Part shown: in pieces, positions 1 to 8,259 of the stretch
How positions within the stretch are numbered: position 1 is the stretch's first letter
Layout of the letters: each line of letters begins with the position of its first letter
Assembly (NCBI RefSeq): GCF_039830095.1
Contig: NZ_CP142435.1
Span: 558,001 to 622,000, forward strand
Source: Dolosigranulum savutiense
Lineage (GTDB): Bacteria > Bacillota > Bacilli > Lactobacillales > Carnobacteriaceae_A
DNA: 64,000 nt
Direction of reading: 5' to 3'
Translations under genes and position numbers: made by a program
The notes under the pieces: model-generated
What the model saw: only the letters and a program-made list of their open reading frames with translations
Database searches by the model: none
What the model was told of the DNA's origin: nothing

Positions 1-1790
1 CCGCCTCCAATACCAGTTGTTCCACCGGCGCCTGTAGCTGGACTTGTTGCAGAACTGAACCCACCACTTGTAAGACCACTTGCACTCTCCACTCTCGCTC
101 CAAATGCACCATAATAATAAGGATAATAGTAGCTATAGAACGGATAATGCGCATCTGTCTCCGATAGCTCCTCTAGATAATCCATTATCGGTTGACTAGA
201 GCCCACTAACACACTCCAAATCATCGCTTCAGCTTCTGTATCCGCTTGATGAAATGTACTCAGAACCTGACCATAATCTTGATCTTGCAAGTATTGACGA
301 AACTGAACAATATGATCAACTAACGCTTGCCCTTGTTCACTCGGCACCATTGTCTCGTGTTTCGTCATCCAATATCTCGTATGGCCAAAACGGAAGTATC
401 CCTCTGCTTCTAAGTAATCTTCCGAATAGTCCATTAAGTAATCAGCCAAGTAATTCATCTGCTTAGCATGGTGTTTATGCCATTTTTTCAATGCTTCACC
501 GGTTACATGCCCAGTTACATCAGCGGCATCCATCAAAATGGCCCAGAGTGCATCCTCATAGGTTCCCGTATAAGTTTCAGCTTTGACTTCACGCAACACC
601 TCATCCGCAGAAAAATCCGTTCGTGCCACAATCTCTGCATAATCATGAATCTGGATGGTTGGATGATGCATCGTTCCTCTCCAGAGTGAGGTCTCTTTCT
701 GACCAGCCAACGTTATTAAATCCTGAGTCGCCCACTTCATAAAGTAGGCTTGCATAATCTCTTCGAAGTGACCATAACCTAACTGATGAAGCACCTTGGC
801 AATACCGGCATAATCATCAACAAGAGGCGGTTCACTGCGTTCTAATCCGTCATGCTGTCGTTCCAATTCTGCTGTCGGTAAGATATGTCCAAGCTTACGC
901 ATATGTTGTCGGAATTTATAATTAAGGCGGAAAATTCCTCCAAGCAAGGCACCAATCCCGCCAATAACACCTGCGATAATGAGGACAATTGTCTTGCCAG
1001 ATAGCGAATCATCTCCGAGATATCCAGCTGTATCCGTACTGCTAGCTGTTCCCGTCGCTTCTTCGCTATCATAATCGGACCCTTCCAGTGCCTGTTGACG
1101 TTGCTCAAGCAAGGTCTGATCCCGCATAGCTGTCAAATCAAAGAACCCTTCTGGAAACTGCAATAATAACGTAGCGCCTTCCGAAGCAGTCTCAGTCGAG
1201 GTCCATATAATCTCCTCTCCGTCCAACTGAATATCTCCTTTGAAGCCAAAGCCCCAAAAATTTACATTTTCAGTAGATAATGGCTCGCCGTCACCTTTTT
1301 TAACACGAATTGTTAAGGATTCAGCGGGAATATCACTAAAAGTATCAAAATCCCAATACAGCGCTTGACCATCTTGCAATTGCTTCACTAAGTTGGATAA
1401 GCTGTACGTTAAATGATAGGATTGCTGACCGTGTGACCCCATGCCCCATGCTAGCTCATACGTTCCATCGCCTTGATCAATAACCCCATATTTACCCGCC
1501 TTTTCTTCCATGGAAGCATCCAGATCCCATTCATCAACTTGTTGGTAACCTTCCACCGAAAAATCAAGCAAGGATTCTTGCTCTAAATTCGGCAAGGTGA
1601 AGTACAACTCTGTTCCCTCATCAACCGTCATCTCTCGCTGTTCAGATACAACGGCTGTTCCATCTGACTGTAGGCTAATATCAATCACTAAGCGGTGCAA
1701 TTCATTAGCGCTGACATCGTGATTAACCCCGATAAATAGACTGAACATCATTACTAACATTATGATTCCTCTAACACACCATCGCTTCAT
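1..1790 (-). CDS. DUF2207 family membrane protein, truncated by the window edge
   Basis: The frame is open from an ATG at 1790 (GAGGAT ribosome site) to the window edge, so the C-terminus is missing. Residues 1 to about 28 form a signal peptide (MKRWCVRG, then a hydrophobic run). An extracytoplasmic beta-rich domain follows, with the feel of DUF2207 (predicted membrane proteins of Firmicutes). A membrane segment lies near residues 264-286 (KTIVLIIAGVIGG), then a cytoplasmic helical part and a Tyr- and Gly/Ser-rich stretch (PFYSYYYPYYYG, later GGFSSATSP) at the visible end. The gene starts one base after the stop of the 61-aa gene, so it is in an operon with it and the flavoprotein gene. Function of the family is not known to me. 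The family call is from remembered architecture. Confidence 0.75.
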   Translation of the reverse strand, partial: MKRWCVRGIIMLVMMFSLFIGVNHDVSANELHRLVIDISLQSDGTAVVSEQREMTVDEGTELYFTLPNLEQESLLDFSVEGYQQVDEWDLDASMEEKAGKYGVIDQGDGTYELAWGMGSHGQQSYHLTYSLSNLVKQLQDGQALYWDFDTFSDIPAESLTIRVKKGDGEPLSTENVNFWGFGFKGDIQLDGEEIIWTSTETASEGATLLLQFPEGFFDLTAMRDQTLLEQRQQALEGSDYDSEEATGTASSTDTAGYLGDDSLSGKTIVLIIAGVIGGIGALLGGIFRLNYKFRQHMRKLGHILPTAELERQHDGLERSEPPLVDDYAGIAKVLHQLGYGHFEEIMQAYFMKWATQDLITLAGQKETSLWRGTMHHPTIQIHDYAEIVARTDFSADEVLREVKAETYTGTYEDALWAILMDAADVTGHVTGEALKKWHKHHAKQMNYLADYLMDYSEDYLEAEGYFRFGHTRYWMTKHETMVPSEQGQALVDHIVQFRQYLQDQDYGQVLSTFHQADTEAEAMIWSVLVGSSQPIMDYLEELSETDAHYPFYSYYYPYYYGAFGARVESASGLTSGGFSSATSPATGAGGTTGIGG

Positions 1791-1791
1791 C

Positions 1792-1977
1792 TTAATCCTC
1801 CCATTCTTCAGGTGACCACAGTGTTCCATCCAGTTCTCCTTGATTTTGCTGGCGTCGTAACACTAATTCCTCAATTAAGGCACTTGCTTCTAAGTAAAAG
1901 GCTTTTTGTGTATAATTCTGACTTGCTTCAGCTCGTTTAACTAACTCTGCTCGCGCCCAATCTGCTCTCTCCATCAT
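1792..1977 (-). CDS. 61-aa hypothetical protein
   Basis: Short acidic, helix-rich protein beginning MMERADWARAELVKRAEASQ and ending WSPEEWED. No signal peptide or membrane segment. The start overlaps the stop of the flavoprotein gene by 4 bp, with GGAGG six bases before the first ATG, and its stop is one base from the DUF2207 start. That tight coupling and the good ribosome site are the main evidence that it is real. I do not recognise a family. It may work with the neighbouring DUF2207 membrane protein. Confidence 0.6.
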   Translation of the reverse strand: MMERADWARAELVKRAEASQNYTQKAFYLEASALIEELVLRRQQNQGELDGTLWSPEEWED

Positions 1978-2648
1978 CGTCGTCCTCCATAATTCAAATG
2001 CAGTCGCATTTCATCAATCTCCAATTGCAAATCTTCTATCACATCAATCACTTGATCCATCTCGAAACTACCCGCCTCAGCTTCCAACTGCTCGATAAAC
2101 CAATTCATCCGTGCCGATAGTGACAAATCTGGCAAAGTCATATATTGCTGGTAACGAATTAATAAGGCTTGCTGCTCACGCTCAGTCATATACTGAAACT
2201 GATGAATCGCAAATGGGGCTAAAAATCGCATGCCCACCTTATTCGCCACTGCTTGATACGGTATTAATAGTTGACTAAGGGCGAATTGTTCAGCTCCACC
2301 TGCTTGATAGGCTTGCTCAGCAATGCCAACTGTCAAGACTAAGCCCAGTTCCTTCCCTACAAGTACATGACCACTAACACCGTACGCAAACCCTTCTGTC
2401 AACACCTCATCTTGCCACTTCTTCAACAGTGGCGGACTTGAATACCAGTACAATGGAAACTGAAAAATAATCCGATCGTGCGCCATCAACAATGCTTGTT
2501 CTGCTTGACGGTTAATGTTTTCATCGGGATAAGTTGTCTCCAAATGATGATAGGTTATGTCCTCGCTCACTGGCAAGGATTCTTTCAGAAATTGTTGGCT
2601 ATTCGATCCCGGTATATCCGGATGTGATACAATAACTAATGTCTTCAT
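1974..2648 (-). CDS. NAD(P)H:quinone oxidoreductase-like flavoprotein (flavodoxin fold)
   Basis: A 224-aa protein of the NQO/KefF/general stress protein 14 group. The N-terminus MKTLVIVSHPDIPGSNSQ is the strand-loop of a flavodoxin fold that binds FMN or FAD phosphate. The motif FQFPLYWYSSPPLLKKWQDEVLTEGFAYG (residues about 76-104) is typical of the family, where aromatic residues stack on the flavin. An NAD(P)H-dependent two-electron reduction of quinones or similar acceptors in the cytoplasm is expected. The start at 2648 is preferred over the upstream ATG at 2660 because GGAGG lies six bases before it. It is first of three tightly packed genes. Substrate unknown. Confidence 0.8.
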   Translation of the reverse strand: MKTLVIVSHPDIPGSNSQQFLKESLPVSEDITYHHLETTYPDENINRQAEQALLMAHDRIIFQFPLYWYSSPPLLKKWQDEVLTEGFAYGVSGHVLVGKELGLVLTVGIAEQAYQAGGAEQFALSQLLIPYQAVANKVGMRFLAPFAIHQFQYMTEREQQALLIRYQQYMTLPDLSLSARMNWFIEQLEAEAGSFEMDQVIDVIEDLQLEIDEMRLHLNYGGRR

Positions 2649-2803
2649 AAAACCCTCCATTCCCTTACTTCCCTCTTATTATATCAAACATCCACCATAA
2701 CATGGAACTGATTCATTAATATCATACAACTTATTTCGCTATCCTTACCTTCCCATCCTCCAAAGATTTCTTATGCTATCTGCTACTTCTAAGTTTTTAC
2801 ATA

Positions 2804-2845
2804 GAAAAAAACCAACTGCTATCCACAAAGATAGCAGTCAGTTTT
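2804..2845 (-). terminator. Rho-independent terminator of the methionine transport operon
   Basis: ACTGCTATC pairs with GATAGCAGT across a short loop (stem about 2816-2839). On the minus strand it is followed by a T run (2804-2813). It lies just after the distal metQ. Confidence 0.85.
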
Positions 2846-2858
2846 CCATCAGATTGTA

Positions 2859-3737
2859 TTAGTCTGTTGCTGGAAGTACAGCACCTTCCCATTTTTCGAG
2901 AATATAATCTTGCGTTTCTTTTTCTTGAAGTAGTTCAACCAAGCGTTTCAAGGCTGGATTATCCTTATCTTCGCTACGAACAGCAATCAAGTTCGCGTAC
3001 GGTGAGTCAGCATCTTGAATAGCAATATTTTCTTCTAAGATATTGATTCCCGCATCCACTGCGAAGTTGGAGTTAATAAAGATCGCATCTGCTTCATCGT
3101 TTTCGTACAATGTTGGCATCAAACCTGGATCATAGTCTGTTTCAAACTTGTAGTCGTGTGGATTTTCCTTAATATCTTCGAAGGATGCTTCCGTAATATC
3201 AATAGCATCATCGATTTCCAGTAAGCCTGCTTTTTCAAAAATTTCTAAAATTCGGCCATGGTCAGGACGGTTGTTGCTGACGTAAATTGTGGCACCATCT
3301 GGTAATTCTTCTAAGCTCTTAAAGCGCTTAGAGAAGGCAGCAATTGGCTCTAAGTGAATGTGACCAATATCGGCAATATCGTAATCATTCTCTTTAATTT
3401 GCTCATTAAAGTATGGAACATGCTGGAAGTAGTTCGCATCTACATCCCCATTTACTAAAGCAGGGTTCTGTAGCGCATAGTCATCATAGACGGTAATTTC
3501 TAATTCAATACCTTCCTCAGCTAATTTTGGTTGGACGTATTCTAATAACTCAGCGTGTGGTGTGTTAGACGCACCGACATGAATATGCTGGTCATCCACT
3601 TGCTCTGCAGTGGTATCAGCCGCTTGATCATCCGCACCAGCTGCTCCCTCTTCACTCTTATTACCCGCACCACATGCTGCAAGTACCAATGCTGCTGAAA
3701 GTGTTAAGCCTGATTTAATCCATTTGTTGTTTGTCAT
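2859..3737 (-). CDS. metQ: Methionine ABC transporter substrate-binding lipoprotein (distal copy)
   Basis: A 292-aa NlpA/MetQ family lipoprotein. The signal peptide ends in the lipobox LVLAAC, so the Cys is expected to be lipidated and the protein tethered outside the membrane to capture methionine for MetNI. Family signatures include HVGASNTPHAELLEYVQPKLAEEGIELE and DVDANYFQHVPYF. The start at 3737 is chosen because GGAGG precedes it; the longer frame to 3785 has no such site and would bury the signal peptide. Ser/Gly/Asp-rich linker after the lipobox (GAAGADDQAAD). It is closely similar to the other MetQ at 5547-6371, so the operon carries two binding proteins, one at each end. Confidence 0.95.
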   Translation of the reverse strand: MTNNKWIKSGLTLSAALVLAACGAGNKSEEGAAGADDQAADTTAEQVDDQHIHVGASNTPHAELLEYVQPKLAEEGIELEITVYDDYALQNPALVNGDVDANYFQHVPYFNEQIKENDYDIADIGHIHLEPIAAFSKRFKSLEELPDGATIYVSNNRPDHGRILEIFEKAGLLEIDDAIDITEASFEDIKENPHDYKFETDYDPGLMPTLYENDEADAIFINSNFAVDAGINILEENIAIQDADSPYANLIAVRSEDKDNPALKRLVELLQEKETQDYILEKWEGAVLPATD

Positions 3738-3809
3738 TGTAAATTCCTCCATATAATAATTAATGATTTTTATAATTTTTCTCACAATTTTAGTTAATAG
3801 TGCTTTGAT

Positions 3810-4511
3810 TTATCGCTTGTCTAACGTCTTAACCGCCCAATCTCCCAGTGCTTGTACAACGAAGACAATCGCCAGAATAATTAGTGTTGCAACTAAGGTC
3901 ACTGAGTGCTTATTACGCTGAAACCCTTGTAAGTAAGCTAGATTCCCAAGTCCACCGGCTCCGATAACCCCAGCCATTGCCGTAAAACCAACGACTGCAA
4001 TAGCGGTTGTTGTTAGGCCTGCCACAATACTGGGAGAACTTTCTGGGATCAAGACTTTATAAATCACTTCCCACTTACTTGCCCCCATGGCTTCGGCTGC
4101 TTCAATGACTCCTTTATCTACATCGCGGAAACCTGCTTCGACAATTCGGGCATAGAATGGTCCCGATGATAGAATTAGGGCAGGTAGGGCAGCAGTTGGT
4201 CCTGTCATTCGCCCGACTAGAATTTGGGTCAATGGGATAAGGAGTACAATTAAAATAATAAAGGGGATCGAACGGAATATATTAACAATACCGGCCACCA
4301 CTTTATGCAAGGCTTGGACTCCTCGATGATCTGATACGCGCGTTTCGAATAAGAGTAAGCCCAAGAGCAGTCCGAGTAAGAAGATAGCAATGATCGAGAC
4401 TGCTGACATATAGATGGTCTCATAGGTCGCATCCCAAACTTTGGCCCAATCAACTTCACTGAATTGGAAATAATCAGCAAACGTTCCGCCCACTAATGAT
4501 AATAATTTCAT
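3810..4511 (-). CDS. metI: Methionine ABC transporter permease
   Basis: A 233-aa inner-membrane permease of the MetI family with about five membrane segments. The cytoplasmic EAA-type loop that contacts the ATPase is visible as EAAEAMGASKWEVIYKVLIPESSPSI (about residues 137-162). The ATG overlaps the metN stop (TAATG), with GGAGGTG eight bases upstream, indicating translational coupling. It forms the channel of the MetNIQ importer with two MetN subunits. Confidence 0.95.
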   Translation of the reverse strand: MKLLSLVGGTFADYFQFSEVDWAKVWDATYETIYMSAVSIIAIFLLGLLLGLLLFETRVSDHRGVQALHKVVAGIVNIFRSIPFIILIVLLIPLTQILVGRMTGPTAALPALILSSGPFYARIVEAGFRDVDKGVIEAAEAMGASKWEVIYKVLIPESSPSIVAGLTTTAIAVVGFTAMAGVIGAGGLGNLAYLQGFQRNKHSVTLVATLIILAIVFVVQALGDWAVKTLDKR

Positions 4512-5521
4512 TATGATAACACCTCCGTATTGAGTGCTTGCAATTCTTCAATCGCCCGGTCAACATCATTCGTATCACCGAAAACCTGGACATAAAGGGT
4601 TCCAACCGGTGAATCCTGGGTGGTATAGATTGAACCGCGAATAATATTAATATCCACATTGAATTCGCGCGATACCCGTGAAATAATTGGCGCCCGCGAC
4701 TGATTCCCTGGATAAGTCACCCGAAGAATACGCCCTTCCGGGAAATATTCTCGGAAGTCACTCAACAGCTGATCAATATCTTCATCCTCATCTTGTTGAA
4801 TAAATTGTCGTGTAATTGGTTCTTTAGGATTTTGGAAAATATCAGTCGTTTTCCCTGTCTCAACAACGCGACCCCCTTGCATAACAGCAACGCGATCACA
4901 AATCTTCCGAATAACTTCCATCTCATGAGTAATAATCACGATTGTCAAATTCAGGCGACGATTAATATCCAAGAGCAATTCCAAAACATCATCCGTTGTT
5001 TTCGGATCCAGTGCACTAGTTGCCTCATCACAGAGCAACACATCCGGATCATTCGCTAACGCCCGTGCAATCCCAACGCGTTGCTTCTGCCCCCCTGACA
5101 ATTCAGACGGATAGGCCCCTTCACGCCCATCTAATCCGACTAATCGCACTAATTCTTGCGCCCGCTCAAGGCGTTCTTTCTTCGGTACCCCTGCAATTTC
5201 AAGTGGGAACATAATATTTTCAACAACGGTCCGGCTCCATAAAATATTAAAGTGTTGGAAAATCATTCCAATTTTCTGCCGGCTCTGACGTAACTGCTTG
5301 CCGCTTAGACGACTGAGCTCTTTACCCGCTACAGTAATGCTTCCTGATGTCGGCTGTTCCAAGCCATTAAGTGTTCGTACTAAAGTACTCTTCCCGGCTC
5401 CAGAATAGCCAATAATTCCAAATATTTCTCCTTCATCAATGTGTAGTGAGACATCATCGACGGCTACAATATCTTGTGCGCCATCGCTGAATACTTTTGA
5501 CACATTTTTTAATTCAATCAT
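4511..5521 (-). CDS. metN: Methionine ABC transporter ATP-binding protein
   Basis: A 336-aa ATPase. Walker A is GYSGAGKSTLVRTLNGLE, signature LSGGQKQRVGIARAL, Walker B VLLCDEATSALD, switch His in IITHEMEVI. The C-terminal part (about residues 250-336) is the NIL/ACT-like domain found in MetN, which binds methionine and inhibits transport when the internal pool is high. The start at 5521 (MIELKNVSK) is preferred to 5536 because GAGGAG lies seven bases before it. Sits between metQ and metI in one operon under a T-box leader. Confidence 0.96.
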   Translation of the reverse strand: MIELKNVSKVFSDGAQDIVAVDDVSLHIDEGEIFGIIGYSGAGKSTLVRTLNGLEQPTSGSITVAGKELSRLSGKQLRQSRQKIGMIFQHFNILWSRTVVENIMFPLEIAGVPKKERLERAQELVRLVGLDGREGAYPSELSGGQKQRVGIARALANDPDVLLCDEATSALDPKTTDDVLELLLDINRRLNLTIVIITHEMEVIRKICDRVAVMQGGRVVETGKTTDIFQNPKEPITRQFIQQDEDEDIDQLLSDFREYFPEGRILRVTYPGNQSRAPIISRVSREFNVDINIIRGSIYTTQDSPVGTLYVQVFGDTNDVDRAIEELQALNTEVLS

Positions 5522-5546
5522 TCGCTCACTCCTCATGACATCTCTT

Positions 5547-6371
5547 TTATTTTTGTTCTTGGCCGACTGGAAGGACTGAGCCTTTCCATGTTTCTAAAAT
5601 ATAATCGGCTACTTCTTGTGACTGCAATTCTTCGACTAACCGTTTAATATGCGGATCATTCTCGCGTCCTGATTTGACCGCTAGTATATTCACATACGGC
5701 GTGGCTTTACTTTCCAAGGCAATGCTTTCTTCCAATACATCAATGCCCGTCTCTACTGCGAAGTTGGAATTAATAAAGACCACATCTGCCTCATCTTCCC
5801 GGTAAAGTGTGACCATCAAGCCCGAATCATAATCCGCATCAAAGTTGAAATTGTGCGGGTTCTCCGTAATGACATCAAAACTCGATTGGGTTAAATCCGC
5901 ATCTGGATCCACTTCAATCAGCCCAGCTTCTTCGAACATAGCAATCACGCGACCATGATCGGGACGGTTGTTGCTGACAAAAATATCCGCTCCATCTGGC
6001 AATTCTTCCAAGCTATTATAGCGTTGCGAATAGGCGCCTAGTGGTTCCAAGTGAATGCTCCCGGCATTGACCAAATCATAGCCATTCTCGCGATTGGACT
6101 CTTCCAAGTAAGGAATATGTTGGAAGTAATTCGCATCCGACTCTTCCTCGAAGACCGCTCGATTCGGTAAGACATAATCGTCAAAGACACTAATTTCTAA
6201 TTCAATACCTTCTTCAGCTAATTTCGGCTTCACAAACTCTAGAATATCCGCATGCGGTGAATTGCTAGCTCCGATATGAAGTGTAGTTGTCTCTTCTTCT
6301 GTCGGCTGACAAGCCATTAATAATCCTGCCCCAAGTAACAATATCGCACTAGATTTTATCCATTTTTTCAT
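5547..6371 (-). CDS. metQ: Methionine ABC transporter substrate-binding lipoprotein (promoter-proximal copy)
   Basis: A 274-aa MetQ/NlpA lipoprotein with lipobox LLMAC near residue 21. It shares long blocks with the distal MetQ (SNSPHADILEFVKPKLAEEG, DANYFQHIPY, FVSNNRPDHGRV), so the two derive from a duplication but have diverged. It is the first gene after the T-box terminator, and thus the gene most directly controlled by uncharged tRNA. The two copies could differ in affinity or in preference for L-Met, D-Met or methionine-containing peptides; the sequence cannot say which. Confidence 0.95.
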   Translation of the reverse strand: MKKWIKSSAILLLGAGLLMACQPTEEETTTLHIGASNSPHADILEFVKPKLAEEGIELEISVFDDYVLPNRAVFEEESDANYFQHIPYLEESNRENGYDLVNAGSIHLEPLGAYSQRYNSLEELPDGADIFVSNNRPDHGRVIAMFEEAGLIEVDPDADLTQSSFDVITENPHNFNFDADYDSGLMVTLYREDEADVVFINSNFAVETGIDVLEESIALESKATPYVNILAVKSGRENDPHIKRLVEELQSQEVADYILETWKGSVLPVGQEQK

Positions 6372-6401
6372 CCATCATACTCCTACTCTATATATAATTT
6401 T

Positions 6402-6724
6402 GCATAAAGAAAAGTCCTCACCTCTTATGATAATTCAAGATTATCATAAAGGGTGAAGACTTCACGGTACCACCTTTATTCACACATCCATCACTGGATG
6501 TGCCTCATTAAGTACTCTGCCAAATAAACTAACATTCGCATTCATACTCATATCTGGTAACGGAGATTTCCGAGTGACACTCGCTTGACAGCTCACACCA
6601 CTATACTCATGGACCATTTTGGGCTAACTTCCCTTACCTACTCACACCAAACGCAGGCTCTCTGACAATTTCCGTTAACTTACTTATCCACTCACAGCAA
6701 CTTATTCAATTTGCTTAACTAACT
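6402..6724 (-). ncRNA. T-box riboswitch leader (expected tRNA-Met sensor)
   Basis: Read on the minus strand, 6477-6463 is AAAGGTGGTACCGTG, the conserved T-box that pairs in the antiterminator and contacts the tRNA acceptor end. It is followed by a long terminator stem (6411-6463: AAGTCTTCACC... with ...GGTGAGGACTT, arms joined by TTATGATAAT/ATTATCATAA) and a T-rich run at 6402-6414. Upstream lies about 250 nt of Stem I-like structure, with GGTGTGAG resembling the GNUG element. Uncharged tRNA should stabilise the antiterminator and allow transcription of metQNIQ. The specifier codon is inferred to be AUG from the genes; several ATG triplets occur in the stem region and I could not settle which is used. 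Confidence 0.9.
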
Positions 6725-6730
6725 ATGTAT

Positions 6731-6759
6731 ACTTTACCGTATATTCATCACCCTGTCAA
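6731..6759 (-). promoter_or_regulatory. Promoter of the T-box-metQNIQ operon
   Basis: On the minus strand TTGACA (6759-6754) is a perfect -35, followed after 17 bases by TAAAGT (6736-6731). Transcription would start near 6724, just upstream of the T-box leader. Confidence 0.75.
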
Positions 6760-6851
6760 CACTTTTTTAGAAAAAATCACTAAAAGTTAGAAAAAAGACA
6801 TTAAAATATGAGTTTAAAAAGAGAAACTCTGTCCCATTATCTATTCTAGTA

Positions 6852-6900
6852 CAAAAAAAGAGGTGTAACCACTCGCAAAATGCGAGCCGTTATACCTCTT
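6852..6900 (-). terminator. Terminator of the flavin gene cluster
   Basis: Long stem AAGAGGT(A/G)TAAC with an inner GCTCGC/GCGAGT arm, followed on the minus strand by a run of seven T. It lies just past the stop of the FMN reductase gene at 6916. Confidence 0.85.
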
Positions 6901-6915
6901 ATATTAAATAGATGA

Positions 6916-8247
6916 TTAGCCTTCTGATGCTCCAGATGAAGTATCTACGGCTGCTTGTGTGTCAATATCACTAGCTGCTGCATCCCACGTATTGCTGGTT
7001 GTGTCACTTGCCCCACTATCAGCATCTGTTGCAGGTTGTGCTCCTTCTGCTGTTGCTGGAACTTGACCGCCACCGGATTCGCTGGCACCACTGTCGGTAT
7101 CTGTTCCTGCATCACTAGCACCACTTGACGTGTCGCCACCACCAACTAATGACTGACCTGTTTTTTGGAGGTAGAAGTCAACAATTGGCTTGAAGTCTAA
7201 GATATATTCATTAATTCCTGCATAGTCACCATTCTCATAGTACATGGCTTGGTAATTGTGAACAACATATTTGTCTGGACCATAGTGTGTAATCGGAACA
7301 CGGATCACGTCAGTCTGACCTGAACGTAATTGTTGGATAACATACTCTGCTCCCTTACGCGCCCTCTCTGGGTGACACTCAGCAAGGGAGAATCCAACTT
7401 GGTGCTCATAACGAGATGCTAACATGTCATCCCCCATACGTACTCGGTTGTAGTATAAGAATTGGTTGTTATCATCAGCATAGGTCAGTTCCATTGGCAT
7501 TGAACGTAAGAACATGTTCAACTGGTCAACCGTTAAAATCCCACGGTCTAGCTTCACATAGTCTGAACCTTCTGCCGCTCCAACTAATTCAGCAGCTTTC
7601 TCAACCCACTCTGGGTCAGACTTATCGACTCCTTCAATGGTTGATTCAATAGAATCTGTTGCCCACAAATCTTCAGATGGCAACGGGCCCTTTTGTTCAA
7701 ATGCTTTATTCACTTTTACAAATCTTACAAATTTATCCAAGCACAGTTCCAAGTAATCAATGGTTCGTTGATCAATTAAGTGATCCTTTTCATTGAAAGC
7801 TTCCTTAACTTTTCCTAACAAGAATTCCTGTCCCGGGAAGACATGTGCGCCAACACCTGGTGCTTCTAACACTTGACGTAAGTGCAGTTGTGAACGTGAA
7901 GTCCCTTGGTTATAGTATGATGCGCCCATCACCATAACTGGCTTACCCTCAAATGGGTGTAACTTGTAAGATAACCATTCGAGCGTACTTTTCAGTGCTG
8001 GTGGTAATGTATGATTATGCTCTGGTGTTGCAATAATGACCCCATCTGCATTTTCAATCCGTTCATTTAAATGTTGAATCGCTGCACAGTCCGACTGATC
8101 ATCGGATTGGTTAAACATCGGTACATCTTTAATTTCTAAAATCTCGAAGCGGAACTTCGCCTTGAAGCGACGTTTAATCGCTTGAAGTAATAATCGGTTA
8201 TACGAACGGTCCGCATTTGATCCTACTAATCCTACTATTTTAAGCAT
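6916..8247 (-). CDS. NAD(P)H-dependent FMN reductase with PAS-like domain and a tail of four flavinylation motifs
   Basis: A 443-aa cytoplasmic protein, no signal peptide. Residues 1 to about 185 are an NADPH-dependent FMN reductase/azoreductase domain: GLVGSNADRSYNR binds FMN phosphate and ATPEHNHTLPPALKSTLEWLSY is the dimer/flavin loop. Residues about 235-362 resemble the PAS-like domain of DUF438-type proteins (RSMPMELTYADDNNQFLYYNR). Residues 366-443 are low complexity (Gly, Ser, Ala, Asp, Thr) and contain D-x-x-S-G-A-S four times: D372-S378, D383-S389, D408-S414, D435-S441. That matches the ApbE acceptor consensus Dxx(S/T)GA(S/T), in which the last Ser/Thr takes FMN through a phosphoester bond. 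apbE is encoded two genes upstream on the same strand. Seen: the motifs and context. Inferred: covalent flavins and electron relay. The final acceptor is unknown. RBS AAGGAG precedes the ATG. Confidence 0.85.
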   Translation of the reverse strand: MLKIVGLVGSNADRSYNRLLLQAIKRRFKAKFRFEILEIKDVPMFNQSDDQSDCAAIQHLNERIENADGVIIATPEHNHTLPPALKSTLEWLSYKLHPFEGKPVMVMGASYYNQGTSRSQLHLRQVLEAPGVGAHVFPGQEFLLGKVKEAFNEKDHLIDQRTIDYLELCLDKFVRFVKVNKAFEQKGPLPSEDLWATDSIESTIEGVDKSDPEWVEKAAELVGAAEGSDYVKLDRGILTVDQLNMFLRSMPMELTYADDNNQFLYYNRVRMGDDMLASRYEHQVGFSLAECHPERARKGAEYVIQQLRSGQTDVIRVPITHYGPDKYVVHNYQAMYYENGDYAGINEYILDFKPIVDFYLQKTGQSLVGGGDTSSGASDAGTDTDSGASESGGGQVPATAEGAQPATDADSGASDTTSNTWDAAASDIDTQAAVDTSSGASEG

Positions 8248-8259
8248 AATATTCTCCTT

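Noticed and set aside
254-1108. Three short frames inside the first kilobase
   Set aside because: They lie across the edge-truncated DUF2207 gene, which is open on the minus strand from 1790 to 1 and has a signal peptide and ribosome site.
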